Shown: positions 43,649-56,183, counted from the stretch's first letter. The stretch is 64,000 bases of DNA from Filosporella fistucella (GCA_030077755.1 JAQJZZ010000008.1:3658001-3722000), one strand, 5' to 3'. Notes: generated by a model from the sequence alone, not told the origin. Numbers and translations are program-made.

Positions 43649-46600
43649 ATGTCTACACCCGCCAGCCCAGGCAAGCGGCCGACGGCTCAGGCAGAGTCAG
43701 CGGATGATATTCGGACATGTTCTATCGTTCGAAATCTCATCCGGTAGGCCACAGTCCCAATGATGAGTCGAGTTTGCTAATACCAAACACAGATACTATT
43801 CGACGAAGCCAGAGAGCAGCAGAAATATGTTCCCGAAACCAACTCCTATGTCACCTGCCGGCTCAGGTCTGGGATCAGCAGATTATTTCAGCCAGTGTGC
43901 TTCACCATGCTTGCCTCCAACTCCACTTGCCCTTCCTTCAGAAGGCGTGGAGCCACTGGCCTCAGACCCCACCCTGACCGCTTTCGCCCAGCTCGGTGCT
44001 TTCCGACTCCAATGTCCCCGAGCCTTCATCTCTCTCATCGACTATGAATATCAGTTTATAGTTGCAGAGGCAACACAGAGTACCTCTCTTCACGATGTCA
44101 AAAAATGCATGCCCGGTGACGAGTTGTTTGTTGGACCAGTCAAACTCCCTGTTCAATGGGGTATTTGCCCTGATACTGTTCATGCTTTCAAGAAGAAAGA
44201 CGATTCAGCAGATATCTCGGATGGGAACACTACAGCAAACCGGCGATGCTACATTATTAATGATTTGGCGAAATCGGAGTGCTTCCAGGACAGGCCTTAT
44301 GTCACCGGTCCGCCCTTTGCACGGTTCTATGCCGAAGTTCCTCTCAAGACTCGCTCAGGCTGTGTCATTGGTTCGTTTTGCGTTGTCGATACTACTCCAC
44401 GAAATGGTTTGGATGAGGATGCTCTGGACCGCTTGATTGAAGTCGGAGACGCGATCATGGAACACTTGGAGCTTGTGATCTCGCAGGAAAGATTGAATCG
44501 AGCAGATCAAATGATGCAAGGACTGGGTCGATTTGTAGATGGTAAATCTGTTCAAGAGTGGTGGAAAGAGGCTGTTAGCTTTCGTCCAGAAGATCTAGCA
44601 CATCTTAAAGCGGCAAACCACACCGGTCAGGTACAAACTCTGACATCTGATTCCGCGCCTACAGAGTCCGCAGACCCTCCAAATTTGTTCTCCGACCCTG
44701 TAATTACAAGTTTGAGCAACATTGAGGAAGCTAGTAGTGTGGAAGATATGAATTCAGCCAATGCCACTTTGAATCAGACTACCCGAAGTCAAACCGGTCC
44801 AGATCGATCACCCGTATCTCGAATCAACTCTATGCTATTCCAGGACTCACCTTCAACTTCTGGTAGGGGATCCAGTAGAAAACTAAGTCGCTCGTTGCCC
44901 TCGAATGTGGATGAAGTCCAACAAGAACAAGCTGCATTTTCCGCCTTGAAACTTCTATTCTCGCGTGCAAGCCATCTCATCAGGGAGACTAGTGATCTTG
45001 ACGGTATCATATTTGCTGATGCATCATTGCAAGATCTTGCCGTTGTACGCCAGAATCGAATGCCGACCTCGAAACTATCGAGTTCTTCCGCTGTCATTGA
45101 CCAGACAGTGCGCGTTACTCAAGATATCCGTGCTCTTGGCGATTCTGAAGCTATCTCCATGCATAATTCCTTCAACCATGCTGAGTTTAATGCTCTGCAA
45201 GGGGCTATTAGATACGAAGCAGCATCAAAACAAGCTTCAACGTGCGAACTGCTTGGTTTCTCCCTCCCGGGAGATTTCGGACAAGGACGCGGCATTCCTG
45301 GCTCTCAGCATCTTGAAATCCAACAGTCTACGATGAGGAATCTTCTTCAATGTTACCCTCACGGCAAAGTGTTTCACTTCACTGAGGATGGAGAACTGAT
45401 GGATGCTGATGACGAAGAATTTGGGACCCGGAGAGATGGCATATCAACTTCAAAGTCTCGTGCTCCATCCCCAAAGTCTGGCTTTGAAAAGGAAAAAGAG
45501 CGTTTGAGGGCTTACCAGCTACTTGACATATGTACTGGTGCTCGCTCAATTGCCTTTTTCCCCCTATGGGATCCCCATCGAGACCATGTAGGTTGCCCAC
45601 TCCTTGGGTTGGAGTTCTAATCGAAGAAGGCTTTATATTTCAATCAAAACCTTATACTAACCTATTTCTTAGTGGTTTGCAATCAGCCTAGCATGGACGA
45701 AGGATTTCAGGAGACTGCTGCAATCTGAAGATGTTACATTCCTTGCAGCGTTCGGAAGTTGCAGTAAGTTGAGCTCTCATTTTTGCTATCATGGCCTTGC
45801 ATGTCTATCAGTCGAGCGCGTACTCTTAATCATCGATATTGAGAAGCTGACTGCTTATAGTAATGGCTGAAAAATCCAAATTGGAAGCTTTGACTGTTGA
45901 CCGCGCTAAAGTAGACTTTATATCATCTGTCAGTCATGAGTTGAGATCTCCGCTGCATGGTGTACTTGCTACTGTTGAAGCTCTTCAGGAAACCACAACG
46001 GATCTCGAGCAGGTAGAAATGATCCGCACAATAACAGGATGTGGAGAGGTTCTGCTTGATACCATGGATCACATCCTTGACTACGCCAAAGTACATAAAT
46101 CTGGACCACAACGTAAGCTCGGGAACGGTGATGAATCACCATATCAGAGCACTGCCGGTAAACTCAGTACCTTCGACCTTGCGGATCTTGTGGAAAGGGT
46201 TGTTGAGGGTGTCTTCGCCGGTCACAATTATCGTACCGCTATGATGGCAGATAACTCTACTCCGACAGGCAGACAGTACACGCTGTCGCGATCTACGCAT
46301 CCTGGAGTGAATCCCAACATAGTTGTCGTACTCGAGATCGAGCGTCGCCGCTGGATCTGCAATTCGCAGATTGGTGCATGGAAACGAATACTCACTAACC
46401 TTTTTGGAAACTCGCTCAAGTACACTGAATCCGGCTTCATTCGAGTTGCAATCAATTCTCCCCCTCTTGACCCAAAGTCACCAACTTCAGGGACTTGTGT
46501 TGTTAGGCTCGACGTCGAAGATTCCGGAATTGGAATGTCACGAGATTTTCTCAAGCATCGAGCTTATACGCCCTTCGCACAAGCCAATCCTCTGTCGGAT

Positions 46601-48045
46601 GGCACCGGTCTTGGTTTAAGCATCGTATGTCAACTTGTAAAAGATCTGAAAGGTAGCGTTGATATCGACAGTGAGCTGGCATACGGAACAGGTGTGAGAG
46701 TGTCCATCCCAGTAAAGGTCCCACCACCTACACAGCTACCTGAGGAACTGTCGGGCAGTGCTGCGATACTCCGAGATATCGCAGTATGGTGCAAAGGGTT
46801 GACCATTTGTCTGGTTGGATTCGACTACTACCCCGAGATCAGCGAGACACCCGATGGTATCTTAGGAGTTCAGGCTCGTCGAATGTTGGCCATGCGGTCA
46901 TCTTTCACGACATTAGCAGAACAATGGTTTGAACTGAAAGTAACAACGGCTACCAGTCTCGGCACCGCATCAGGTGATATATTACTTGGATTAGAGTCTC
47001 AGATCAAGATGTTAGAAATGGTTGGGAAGACCCAGCCGTTGATTGTGTTCGAGGACTCTCAACACAAGCATCGCCCTGCCGACGACAATGGGGTGTTCTA
47101 TCTTGCCCAACCGTAAGTTATACATAATCCCTCCCTTCACCCCTCTTTGGTTGTGCAAATTCTTCTCTTAAGATATTTGAAGCCTGGGGAGACAGAGTCA
47201 AGAATTACTAAATGTTTTTCAAAAGGGCTGGACCTCACAAGTTTGCTCGGGTGCTCGGCTTCTGTATCGAATACAGATCGGGTTTACCGGGTTCTTCTTC
47301 ATCGGATGACGGCGACCAGATTAAGTCAGGACCAAGAATAAATGTTGCACTCAATGCTGTTGAATCATCATCAAATGGTCGTATCAAAAAGAGCCAGCTT
47401 TCGGAGAGTGATACTGGAGTCGCCTTACGCATCCGACCTGAGGCGAGGTTGGCACGTTTGCGTACGTATCGTTACCTGAAAATACGACTTAATGCAGTAT
47501 CTAAAATTCTTTAAGGTCCTCCTACTTCTGCAAAGTACAGGTCAACTGTCTTACTTGTCGAAGACAACATGGTGAATATGAAAGTAAGCTAGCACACTCT
47601 GATCAAAGATATTTGTTAACTGTTGGAGATTCTTGTCAACCATATGAAGAGGGCGAAGGAGGACTACGCAACAGCTATCAACGGACTGGAAGCTTTGAAA
47701 AGATATAGGGAGGACCCGATGAGTGTCAAAGTTATATTTATGGGTCAGAGCCGTCTTCCACTGTCTTTTTCTGCTAGCTGATACTTGATAGATATTGCTA
47801 TGCCGGTCATGGATGGAGTTACAGCCACACGAGCAATTCGACAATTTGAGGCCGAACACTGGCTTCCGAGAGTTCGCATTGTAGCTCTGACATGCTTCTC
47901 TTCTGATGACTATGAACGTAATGCATTTACGGCTGGGGTAGACATATTTCTTGTGAAGCCAGCTCCGATGAAGTCATTGAAGCCGATTCTAGCAATGGAT
48001 CCCAAGGTAGTTGTTGTTCCAGAACACAATACGAAAATCCAATGA
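43649..48045 (+). CDS. Hybrid histidine kinase with GAF domain and receiver
   Basis: Eight exons (43649-43743, 43793-45587, 45673-45763, 45861-47112, 47226-47461, 47516-47583, 47629-47743, 47792-48045) give 1301 residues. Order: a GAF-like sensor (CPRAFISLIDYEYQFIVAEA ... VIGSFCVVDTTPRNG), a long Ser-rich linker, the dimerisation/phospho-acceptor domain with SVSHELRSPLHG (His about 686), and the ATPase domain (N-box NLFGNSLKYTESG, VEDSGIGM, GTGLGLSIV). The receiver has LLVEDNMVN, the phospho-Asp in MDIAMPVMDG (about 1218) and the Lys in LVKPAPM. No membrane segment, so it is a cytosolic sensor feeding an Ypd1-type phosphorelay. The 113-nt intron before exon 5 has a TACTAA branch point and restores AGPHKFARVLGFC. 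Exon phases all agree. Confidence 0.9.
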
Positions 48046-48541
48046 TGAAAGACGAATAAAAGACATTGAGTTAGAAAGTGTGACATGATTATTGCCGGAG
48101 GAGTCATTGTTATCCGTTTCAACCAAGGTTGTTTTACACCAGCTTCAGATACCAAGCGCCTAGACTTACACAAAAGAATGCACAATAAAATAATAATAAC
48201 ATTATGAGCAAATTTTCAGAGCTGACGTAAGTCGTGACTAGGTAATTACAGTAGCGAATATGTACTTTGAAAATAGACGCACAATTCTGGAGGTAGAGTT
48301 AACTAGGTACGAATGGAAGAGGAACATTCACAGGAGCCTAAATGTCACGCGAGATTCGCCTGCCCCGCCACGCATCCAAACGCGTCATGATCATCCAGCC
48401 ACAGATACATGACCAGAAGCTTGAGACACAAACGACCTCAAAATGATCTAAAAGCCCTCCTAGGTGCTCTTGATAAAGAGCATAAGGTATTCAAATAATT
48501 TACAAGTTTCCGAATCTGCAGCCCTTATACAGTAAAGAACC
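48046..48541. other. Intergenic between tandem genes
   Basis: 3' region of the kinase and promoter of the TBC gene. No feature was recognised. Confidence 0.4.
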
Positions 48542-51395
48542 ATGACGTCGTCGGCTGGGCCTGCGAGGCCCGCATCGCCTTCGAACAGCTTCTATGCGCT
48601 CAGTGACGATGAGGAAGGGGAATACAATACCATTACACATACGACCACAGGCAGAGGTGTAAAATTGCTTTATTCGAAGAGCAAGGCAAGTTGAGATGTC
48701 CATTTGCTGAGGCTTCAAAGAACAATGGTGCGGGGTAAATCTTGACAACCCTAACTGACCACCACCAGGTTTACATACATCCTACACCCTCTGCGAAAGA
48801 TAATATACCAGGCTACATCGCTCTACTGCAACAAAAGCCTGCTCCTGATTCTCGACCGACATCTTCCTCTTCTACTACTTCAAAATCTAGGACCGCCGCC
48901 TCCCTCCTCCTTGCCTGGCTCCCCGAACACTCTCTCGGCGATGCCCTCGATACATACGTGAAAGTCGACCTTGCAGATGGCGACTCACCACCAAAGCAAT
49001 CATATCTAGTCCCTCCACCTCCTACGACAACGACTCATTCAAGCTCTATCGGGCACTATGCCTTTGCTATACCCGTCTCCGCCATATACAGCCTCCTTGT
49101 CCGACCTCCAAGCCTGGGATGGTGGTTTGGCAGCATGATCATAAACAGTAGAGCTGGTGATTCATTTCCTGCTCTGTTTTTCCACGACTCGGAATGCCAA
49201 TCCACGATTTTGCAGAAGAAGAAACATGCGAGAGAGAATTTCGATCCATTTGGGGCAAATGGAGAGATGTTCTGGGGAGGTGATGAGGTGCTGAGATGGT
49301 TGAAGCGATATGTGACTATTGAAAGAAGTGGTGCGGAGCCAAATATCTACCTGGTGGAACCAAGTGCGGAAGATAAAGAAGCATTTGGAGGCAAGCCGGT
49401 CACAGCTGCGCTGGTAAACAGGCCAGGTAGTAGTGGGGTGAATATCGGAGGAGCCGCGGGAGTTGGAGCATCATCGAGTACTTATCGTCAGGGACAGAGG
49501 GATGCGGGCATGGATCCGGTCATGAAATTTGTTAAGGAGACGGGATGGAATTTGATGGAGAAATTCAGCAAAGTTACAACATTTACAAGACGGACAGCTG
49601 ACTCGGTTATCGATAATCCAAAAATGCCACCTCAGGTTAGGAGATTACTGAGAAACCCGGAAGTACAGACGCTTCAAGATGAGTTTGATAGTGCGAGAAT
49701 TTACCTCGCAAGGTGGGCAATGGGCATTGCAGAGCAAAGTGAACGGGATCGAAACCAGAGAATCTGGACGGCACGAGATGTGCTAGAAATGGAAGAGACG
49801 GATGTTGGAGAATTTGAGCTGTTAGACACGGAAATGGGTAGTCTCAGTATGAAGGACCTGAGAAAGCCTGTCACTTTGAAGGAGTGGAAATCATTCTTTG
49901 ACCCAAACACAGGGAGGCTATCAGTCACCGTCGATGAAGTCAAGGAAAGAGTATTTCATGGTGGACTTGATGCCGATGACGGGGTTAGGAAAGAGGCGTG
50001 GCTTTTCCTTCTTGGAGTCTACGAGTGGAATTCCACAGCAGACGAACGAAAAGCTGAGACCGCTAGCCTTCGAGACGAATATGTGAAACTAAAAGGCGCT
50101 TGGTGGGATCGGCTCATCGACCTTGGTGGTGAAGGCGAAGAAGGTGAATGGTGGCGAGAGCAGAAAGGACGAATAGGTTTGTGACACTGAATTCTCCTCA
50201 TCCCAAATGGCAGTATAGGCTAACATATCCCATCTCTTGGGGTTGGTTCAATAGAGAAGGATGTTCATAGAACAGATCGTACAATTCCTCTATTTGCTGG
50301 AGAAGATACACCACATCCAGATCCATCTTCACCTTTCGCCGATGTGGGCACAAATGTCCATCTGGAGCAGATGAAAGACATGCTTCTCACGTATAACGAG
50401 TATAATCGTGATCTTGGCTACGTTCAAGGAATGTCTGATCTTCTGGCACCCATTTATGCCGTCATGCAAGACGATGCAATTGCTTTTTGGGGTTTCCAAC
50501 ATTTCATGGACAGAATGGAACGCAATTTCCTACGTGATCAAAGCGGGATGCGAAAACAGCTGACGACCCTCGATCATCTGGTCCAGCTCATGGATCCCAA
50601 ACTTTACATCCATCTCCAAAGTGCAGACTCTACAAATTTCTTCTTTTTCTTCCGTATGCTTCTAGTATGGTACAAGAGAGAATTTGCATGGCTTGACGTT
50701 CTGCACTTATGGGAAGTATTGTGGACGGATTATCTGAGCAGCAATTTCCATCTGTTCGTTGCCCTTGCGATATTGGAGAAGCATAGGGATGTTATTATGG
50801 AGCATTTGCAACACTTTGATGAGGTGTTGAAATATGGTACGTTTGAATTGCACAGAGTCTTCTTCCTGACTCATTGCGATTGACACATACGGTGTACTAT
50901 CGAATGTATAACTTCAGCTAACCATCAGTAGTCAACGAGCTGTCAAATACGATTGATCTTGAATCCACTCTTGTTAGAGCAGAGGCTCTTTATCGCCGCT
51001 TCCAAAGAACCGTCGAGGCTATCGACAAGAAATCGAACTTTCCAGCACCTAAGCTGAGGCACAGAGTGCAGGATGTTTCTGTAGGCGGAGGACAGTCCTT
51101 ACGCCCAACTTCGCCGACCTCGCCTACTGCAAACACGTCCGGGACAGATACTGTGTCTGCTGCAGGTACAAATAGTGGAAGCCCTGGAGCCCGTGCATCA
51201 ACTACACCAGTCAGTCCTGGTGTTGGAGATAGGAATAAAGGCAAGGGCAAGGACAATAGCGCCGAAATGGAAGACCTAAGACCGAAGGTTATCAGCCTAG
51301 AGTTGAGAAGCTTGTTGAGTAGGAAGGTGGAGGTTCTTCCGAGAAAGGTGGTAAAGAAGACAGGCGAAGGTAGAAATAGTTTGGGGAGGCCATGA
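48542..51395 (+). CDS. GYP7: Gyp7-type TBC-domain Rab GTPase-activating protein
   Basis: Four exons (48542-48685, 48769-50176, 50255-50836, 50932-51395) give 865 residues. The N-terminus GVKLLYSKSK + VYIHPTPSAKDNIPGYIALLQQ is the fungal Gyp7 signature. The TBC domain begins near VFHGGLDADDGVRKEAWLFL and continues with TYNEYNRDLGYVQGMSDLLA and FAWLDVLHLWEVLWTD. It carries the family's catalytic Arg (within GGLDADDGVR) and Gln (YVQGMSDLL). Gyp7 stimulates GTP hydrolysis on Ypt7/Rab7 in vacuole fusion. Intron 1 (48686-48768) has a GC donor (AAG|GCAAGT). The last intron ends in a tandem acceptor CAGTAG, allowing one extra Val. The C-terminal tail is Ser/Thr/Pro-rich. Confidence 0.92.
48686..48768 (+). 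other. Non-canonical GC-AG intron
   Basis: The donor AAG|GCAAGT is a perfect GC-donor consensus, and the acceptor is ACCAG. The next frame has no ATG, and phase 0 on both sides joins KSK to VYIHPTP. The nearest GT donor (3-4 nt on) breaks the phase. Confidence 0.8.
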
Positions 51396-51947
51396 AGATG
51401 AGAAACGGCTCGGCGTTTGGTTCAGATAGGGTATATGCATTATGGTGATCAATCGGGAAGCAATAGCTAGGTAGGAAATCGGGTGTAGAGAACTGAGTAT
51501 CACGAGCTATGACTCCATGATATTCGTTCTTAACTTCACCCATACATGCAATATTAAATACGCGAGTGATGATTAATGAGTTTAAAGAATTTCCAAGTGA
51601 TTTGTAAATCAAGACAAGCTTTTATAGGCTCCGTTTTGCAACGTTGAGTACGAAAAGGATGCGTGTTTGACAAGGGTCGTACACCCTGGTCATAGGCCAT
51701 GAGGCATCCTCGCCTATCAGGTCACCTCAGCTTCCAGCACAGTAAAAATCCAGGGTTTATACGCGTATAGAGACGTCCAAAGTACTTCGCGCCTAAATAT
51801 GGATCCAAGAGACAGCAACAAACAGAGTTGTTGGAGAGGGACTTGTTGCTGACTCAGCCCCCCTCGTACTTGCAACCTCAACCGCTATTTAGACATATCT
51901 CTCTCTCCCATCCATTCCCCGTCATTAACTCGTTGCCATCGATTAAA
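51396..51947. other. Intergenic between tandem genes
   Basis: 3' region of the TBC gene and promoter of the PrsW-like gene, including a pyrimidine-rich leader near 51885-51925. No other feature was recognised. Confidence 0.4.
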
Positions 51948-52967
51948 ATGACAAAACCACTGACCCCAAAACCATGCTTGAATTCAACTCTCTCACTGCC
52001 AGCTCGCCTCCTGTTTTATCTCGGCCCTCCCTCCACGGTCCTCCTCACATCATACATATCACCCAAAGCCGGACTGCTTTCTCCCATGGCATTCGCTCCC
52101 ACAGCTTATTTCTACCAGAAATGGCGATCCCAAGCCAAAACTACCCCAGACAGCAATGCCTCTCTCGAACCTCTGGTCTGGACATTCGGAACTATGGCTA
52201 CACTAGGTCTCTCGTCAGTCGCACTGATCCAAATGGCCATCATGAGACCATTCAGTAGGCTTCTATTCTACAAAATCTCCGCATTAGAGGAAGATTTCTG
52301 GACAGAATTCGCTCGGTCTTCTATCACGGGGCTCTCGTCGCCTGAGCTGGCCCGTAGAGCAGAACTAGCCGCCTCATGGAGAAACTGGGTATTCATGGCA
52401 GTCCTATCCTTCGCGGCAGCCGGTGCCGCAGAAGAAGTTTTAAAATTCGTACCAGTATTATATGCACGACGCAAATGGACTCCCGAGGAACGTAAGCAGA
52501 AGACGAGAGGATATCTGGACTACGCTATGGCTGGTGCACTGGCCTTTGGCTGTATAGAGACGATTGGATTTCTCTATGCTGCTACTCAGGATTCTTCTGC
52601 TACGCCGTTAGGACTGCTCGTCACTGTTTTCGAGAGAGTGGTTATTGGACAGACTGGCCATATGGCTGCAGCTGCTTTGTCGGCTCTCAGGGCGACGAGG
52701 AAAGATTGTTATGGAGAGGATATGAGTTGGTGGAGTGTGATTGCACCTTCAATTGCCTTTCACGGAGCGTATGACTTTTTGGCTTTCTCTTGCAGTGCTT
52801 TGGAAGGTAATGTGGGCTGGATTCATCCGACCAGTGTGGGGGTGACGAGTTTGTTGATTGGAGGCATTTCGGGCATGGTTGGGACTCTGCTATGGATGGT
52901 TAAAGGGCAGTTGAAAAGACTTGGGGAGGCGGATGTAAAGAAGGAGAATGACGCCAAGGGGGAATGA
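51948..52967 (+). CDS. PrsW-like (Abi/CAAX-related) membrane protein
   Basis: Single exon of 339 residues; ATG 51948 is preferred over an upstream open stretch because the leader there is a pyrimidine-rich 5' UTR. Several membrane segments are visible. Conserved polar positions inside them match PrsW-type intramembrane glutamic proteases: the Glu pair in AAGAAEEVLKFVPVLYARR, the Glu in FGCIETIGFLYA, the His in GQTGHMAAAALSAL and the His in IAFHGAYDF. In bacteria PrsW cuts anti-sigma factors; the fungal members have no known substrate. Location is probably an internal membrane. The C-terminal tail is short and charged. Confidence 0.75.
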   Translation: MTKPLTPKPCLNSTLSLPARLLFYLGPPSTVLLTSYISPKAGLLSPMAFAPTAYFYQKWRSQAKTTPDSNASLEPLVWTFGTMATLGLSSVALIQMAIMRPFSRLLFYKISALEEDFWTEFARSSITGLSSPELARRAELAASWRNWVFMAVLSFAAAGAAEEVLKFVPVLYARRKWTPEERKQKTRGYLDYAMAGALAFGCIETIGFLYAATQDSSATPLGLLVTVFERVVIGQTGHMAAAALSALRATRKDCYGEDMSWWSVIAPSIAFHGAYDFLAFSCSALEGNVGWIHPTSVGVTSLLIGGISGMVGTLLWMVKGQLKRLGEADVKKENDAKGE

Positions 52968-53756
52968 AAGGGTGAGCATACAGAGCCCAGAAGGCTCACG
53001 TGATGCTGTATACCCATCCATTTCCAAATGTTTTAAACCTGTTCCGATGTCAAAGAATGCGTTCAAGCTATGTGCTTAGATTCTTAGGGGCACAAGATCT
53101 CGGGGACTATGAGTCTCCATGTATCCTGTTGCGATTCGAAGGTACCTCGTCCTGAAATGGTCTCGCTCGTCACGTGGATTTATCCCGAACATCTTCATCT
53201 AGCTGGGAGAATCGTGCCCATCTTTCTGCAGGATACTTTGGCAAAGGACGGAGTTGTTTTGGACACAATTTATGTGGTATTCTCGAGGCATCCCAACTTA
53301 TACATGCATCTGTCGTATTGGCCAAGATTACACTTCCAAACCCATGCAAAGAATTATTTAATACTTTCTAGCAATGTGTAAATATGTAGTTTCAGGCTTA
53401 GACTAGGTATTTTCTGCATCACCATATTGAAGCATTTTAAGTAGGTTGCATATCGAGTCTAAAGTGGAGTATAGCTAGCAATGACGTAACGAATTCCAAA
53501 TACCCACGACCAACAGCAACAAATCATGTAGCTGAAACATTTACAAAAGTATTTTTCCTCGATCTGAAGGACGATTTCGGGCAGAAATGCATTAAATTTG
53601 CCTTTTCTGTCGCCAATCTTTGTACCTGCATTAGATATGCAGGGTTCAAGATGCGAATCTATTTGATGAGCGTCATGGACGAACGGAAGAAAAGACTTCA
53701 TTTTTTTCCCTCAATATTCTTATGCCCTCCCGAGGTAATAATATCAGACAAGAAGA
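52968..53756. other. Intergenic / promoter of RGS-LOV gene
   Basis: Between two tandem genes. Short open frames at 53109-53381 have no support. No other feature was recognised. Confidence 0.4.
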
Positions 53757-56183
53757 ATGGATTTAGATAGGATTAAGCAAAATCTGCGTTTTCGTTCTGG
53801 CCGCACATCAAATATGAGTAAGAGGTTTCCGACAAGAGAAGCGGAGCCAGCAAAGGCTGTTGATCCACCAAAACCACAGCAGGTCGCGGTACCAAAACGA
53901 AAGCCAAAAGGGATCCTTAAATCAGAATCAGTGCCTTTGCATCAGAATCAGAGAACAGCGGGGATGCCGAAGCAAGCAACGGGGAAGCCTTCTCCAGCGT
54001 CAGCAAATAATACTACAACAGACTCAGCGATTGGAGAGGAAATGCCTTCGCCAAAACCAGGACAGAGCCCTCCAGACATATTAATGTCTGGATCTGGGGA
54101 GGATGACTTTGACTTAAGGCCTCCTGCTATAAAGACGACGCCAGCGTCTTTAGAATCCCTGACTGACCTCGTATTCTCGGAAGGATACCTACGAACCCTC
54201 GTCAGTGATCCACAATACCTGGCACGATTCACAACATTTCTAAGCCTCTATCAACCTTCAACATCTCATCTGGTACTCCAATACATCGAAACTCAGAAGA
54301 TTATCAAAGCCGTTGCCTATGCCAACGCTGTCGCTGCCACTTTAGCCCGCAATTCAGGAACGAAAGAAAGTGTTCCAGCAGTTAAGCTTACACCTTCCTT
54401 CAAAGAGTCTTCAGAACATATTTTCAATACTCTGTTGAAAACTGCTCTTCCAGCCTGGGTCACGTATAACCTGGTCAAGACATCCACCTCGTGTCTTACA
54501 GCTGAGATCACGAATCAGTCGAACCCGCTGACACGTGATCTGGTGGGAGGCTTGAGCGAGGTGTTCTGTATTACAGACCCGAACCAGAAAGATAATCCGA
54601 TCATCTATTCTTCCAATGAATTTTACAGGCTGACGGGATATGGGAAAGACAATGTGATTGGGTACAATTGCCGATTCTTACAGGGTCCGAAGACAAAGAA
54701 GGAAAGCGCAGTGAGATTGAGAAAGGCAATTGATAATGGAGAGGAGATATCTGAGACGCTTCTAAACTATAGAAGAGACGGAAAACCATTTCTTAACGTG
54801 TTGATGCTGGCTCCGTTACATGACAACAAGGGAAAAGTGAAATATTATCTTGGAGCTCAAGTTGATGCTAGTCGACTTTTGGAAGGCGGAAGGGGTATTG
54901 AAGGCTTCGAAAGATATCTCGTCAAAAAACAGATGGAAGATAGTCACAACCCTAAGAACAGTCCGGATCCCAAACAACTTGCGTTGGAGAAGCTGCGAGA
55001 TTTGAGCATGACGTTTGATCTGGAAGAAAGTGCGGTTGTTCAGTCCTCAAGCAGACGAAATTTGGTTTCGGGAAGGGAAGGTAGCGTGGCAGGAACCGAA
55101 AAACCGATCATCTCCCGGCGACGGATACAGGAGGATGACGATAGCTCTGATAGTGAGGGATCTGATGGAGGGCAAGATCAACAACAAGGAGCCTGGGATA
55201 TCTCAGGTGATATTCCGACTGGAAAGCTACCTGGCATCTACAAGAACTATCTCCTGGTACGACCATTTCCATCTTTGCGGGTTATATTTACTTCTCAGGC
55301 TGCAAAATCAATGGGAAAACTGCAACAGAATCCATTGTTTTCTCATATAGCTGCGCCAGCGTCTACCATGAAAGGCTTGAGAGAATGTTTTCAAGCTGGA
55401 ACACCCGTGACTTCGAAGATAGCTTTGATGGCAGAGGGAGGGGACAGCAGAGAGGGTATAATGACAGGCAGGTGGGGCAAGAAGGATGATCCCTCGAAAT
55501 ATGGGAAGACATGTTGGATATCAGCAACACCAATGTTAGATGCTGATGATAGGCCGGGGGTATGGATGGTAGTGATCATAGACCAGGCATCAGCAGGTCA
55601 AACAAATACTCGGCTGAAGCAGGAAGAACGATCTCGGAAATATGCGCAAGAATCAGAAAGTCTGCCAGATACTGAGCTGCCAATCAAACCAAAGCAAGTC
55701 GGTCTATCTATGGAAGAGCCGTCTGGCAAAACACAGGGACACGTAGCACAGCATGGCCAGACAGATTCAGGCATATATCTTGATGACGATGATAATGAGG
55801 AAGAAAAAGAGGAAGAGGTTTCGCGTCAGAGGTCAGCAGAATCTCAACATACCAAGCAAACTGAGAGAGCTGATGACATCCCACGGACAGAGTCGCCAAG
55901 TGGATTGCCAGCTCATGATTACTTCTCAAAGGAAAACCAGAGCTCAATTCAAGACAAACCTGAGCCAACCACACCTCAAGTGATTGATGCAGAGGTTGAG
56001 GACCAGGAAACATCCGAGACTACACCGCGGCAAGCAGCAACTCGGACCGGAACGGATGTTAGGCTCCGTAAGATGGATTATTTGAGTAGTCGTTCGTCGG
56101 CGAGTAGAAATCGGGTCAACAGCGAAATTAACGAGAAAGATGAACGTTATTGGAATGTCGCGTCTCCTTATAGTATTGATTAG
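53757..56183 (+). CDS. RGS-LOV photoreceptor (BcLOV4-type)
   Basis: Intronless gene of 808 residues. A disordered basic N-terminus is followed by an RGS domain (about residues 131-250: SLTDLVFSEGYLRTLVSDPQ, FLSLYQPSTSHLVLQYIETQ). The LOV photosensor comes next (about 260-375). It holds the flavin-adduct motif GYNCRFLQGP with Cys305, RLTGYGKDNVIG, and the conserved Gln in YYLGAQVD (about 368). A C-terminal domain of unknown fold with acidic tracts ends the protein. In Botrytis BcLOV4, blue light forms a Cys-flavin adduct and drives direct binding to anionic membrane lipids, bringing the RGS part to G proteins. The chromophore Cys is intact, so photoactivity is expected. The start ATG has a fair context (AAGAATGG). 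Confidence 0.9.
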   Translation: MDLDRIKQNLRFRSGRTSNMSKRFPTREAEPAKAVDPPKPQQVAVPKRKPKGILKSESVPLHQNQRTAGMPKQATGKPSPASANNTTTDSAIGEEMPSPKPGQSPPDILMSGSGEDDFDLRPPAIKTTPASLESLTDLVFSEGYLRTLVSDPQYLARFTTFLSLYQPSTSHLVLQYIETQKIIKAVAYANAVAATLARNSGTKESVPAVKLTPSFKESSEHIFNTLLKTALPAWVTYNLVKTSTSCLTAEITNQSNPLTRDLVGGLSEVFCITDPNQKDNPIIYSSNEFYRLTGYGKDNVIGYNCRFLQGPKTKKESAVRLRKAIDNGEEISETLLNYRRDGKPFLNVLMLAPLHDNKGKVKYYLGAQVDASRLLEGGRGIEGFERYLVKKQMEDSHNPKNSPDPKQLALEKLRDLSMTFDLEESAVVQSSSRRNLVSGREGSVAGTEKPIISRRRIQEDDDSSDSEGSDGGQDQQQGAWDISGDIPTGKLPGIYKNYLLVRPFPSLRVIFTSQAAKSMGKLQQNPLFSHIAAPASTMKGLRECFQAGTPVTSKIALMAEGGDSREGIMTGRWGKKDDPSKYGKTCWISATPMLDADDRPGVWMVVIIDQASAGQTNTRLKQEERSRKYAQESESLPDTELPIKPKQVGLSMEEPSGKTQGHVAQHGQTDSGIYLDDDDNEEEKEEEVSRQRSAESQHTKQTERADDIPRTESPSGLPAHDYFSKENQSSIQDKPEPTTPQVIDAEVEDQETSETTPRQAATRTGTDVRLRKMDYLSSRSSASRNRVNSEINEKDERYWNVASPYSID

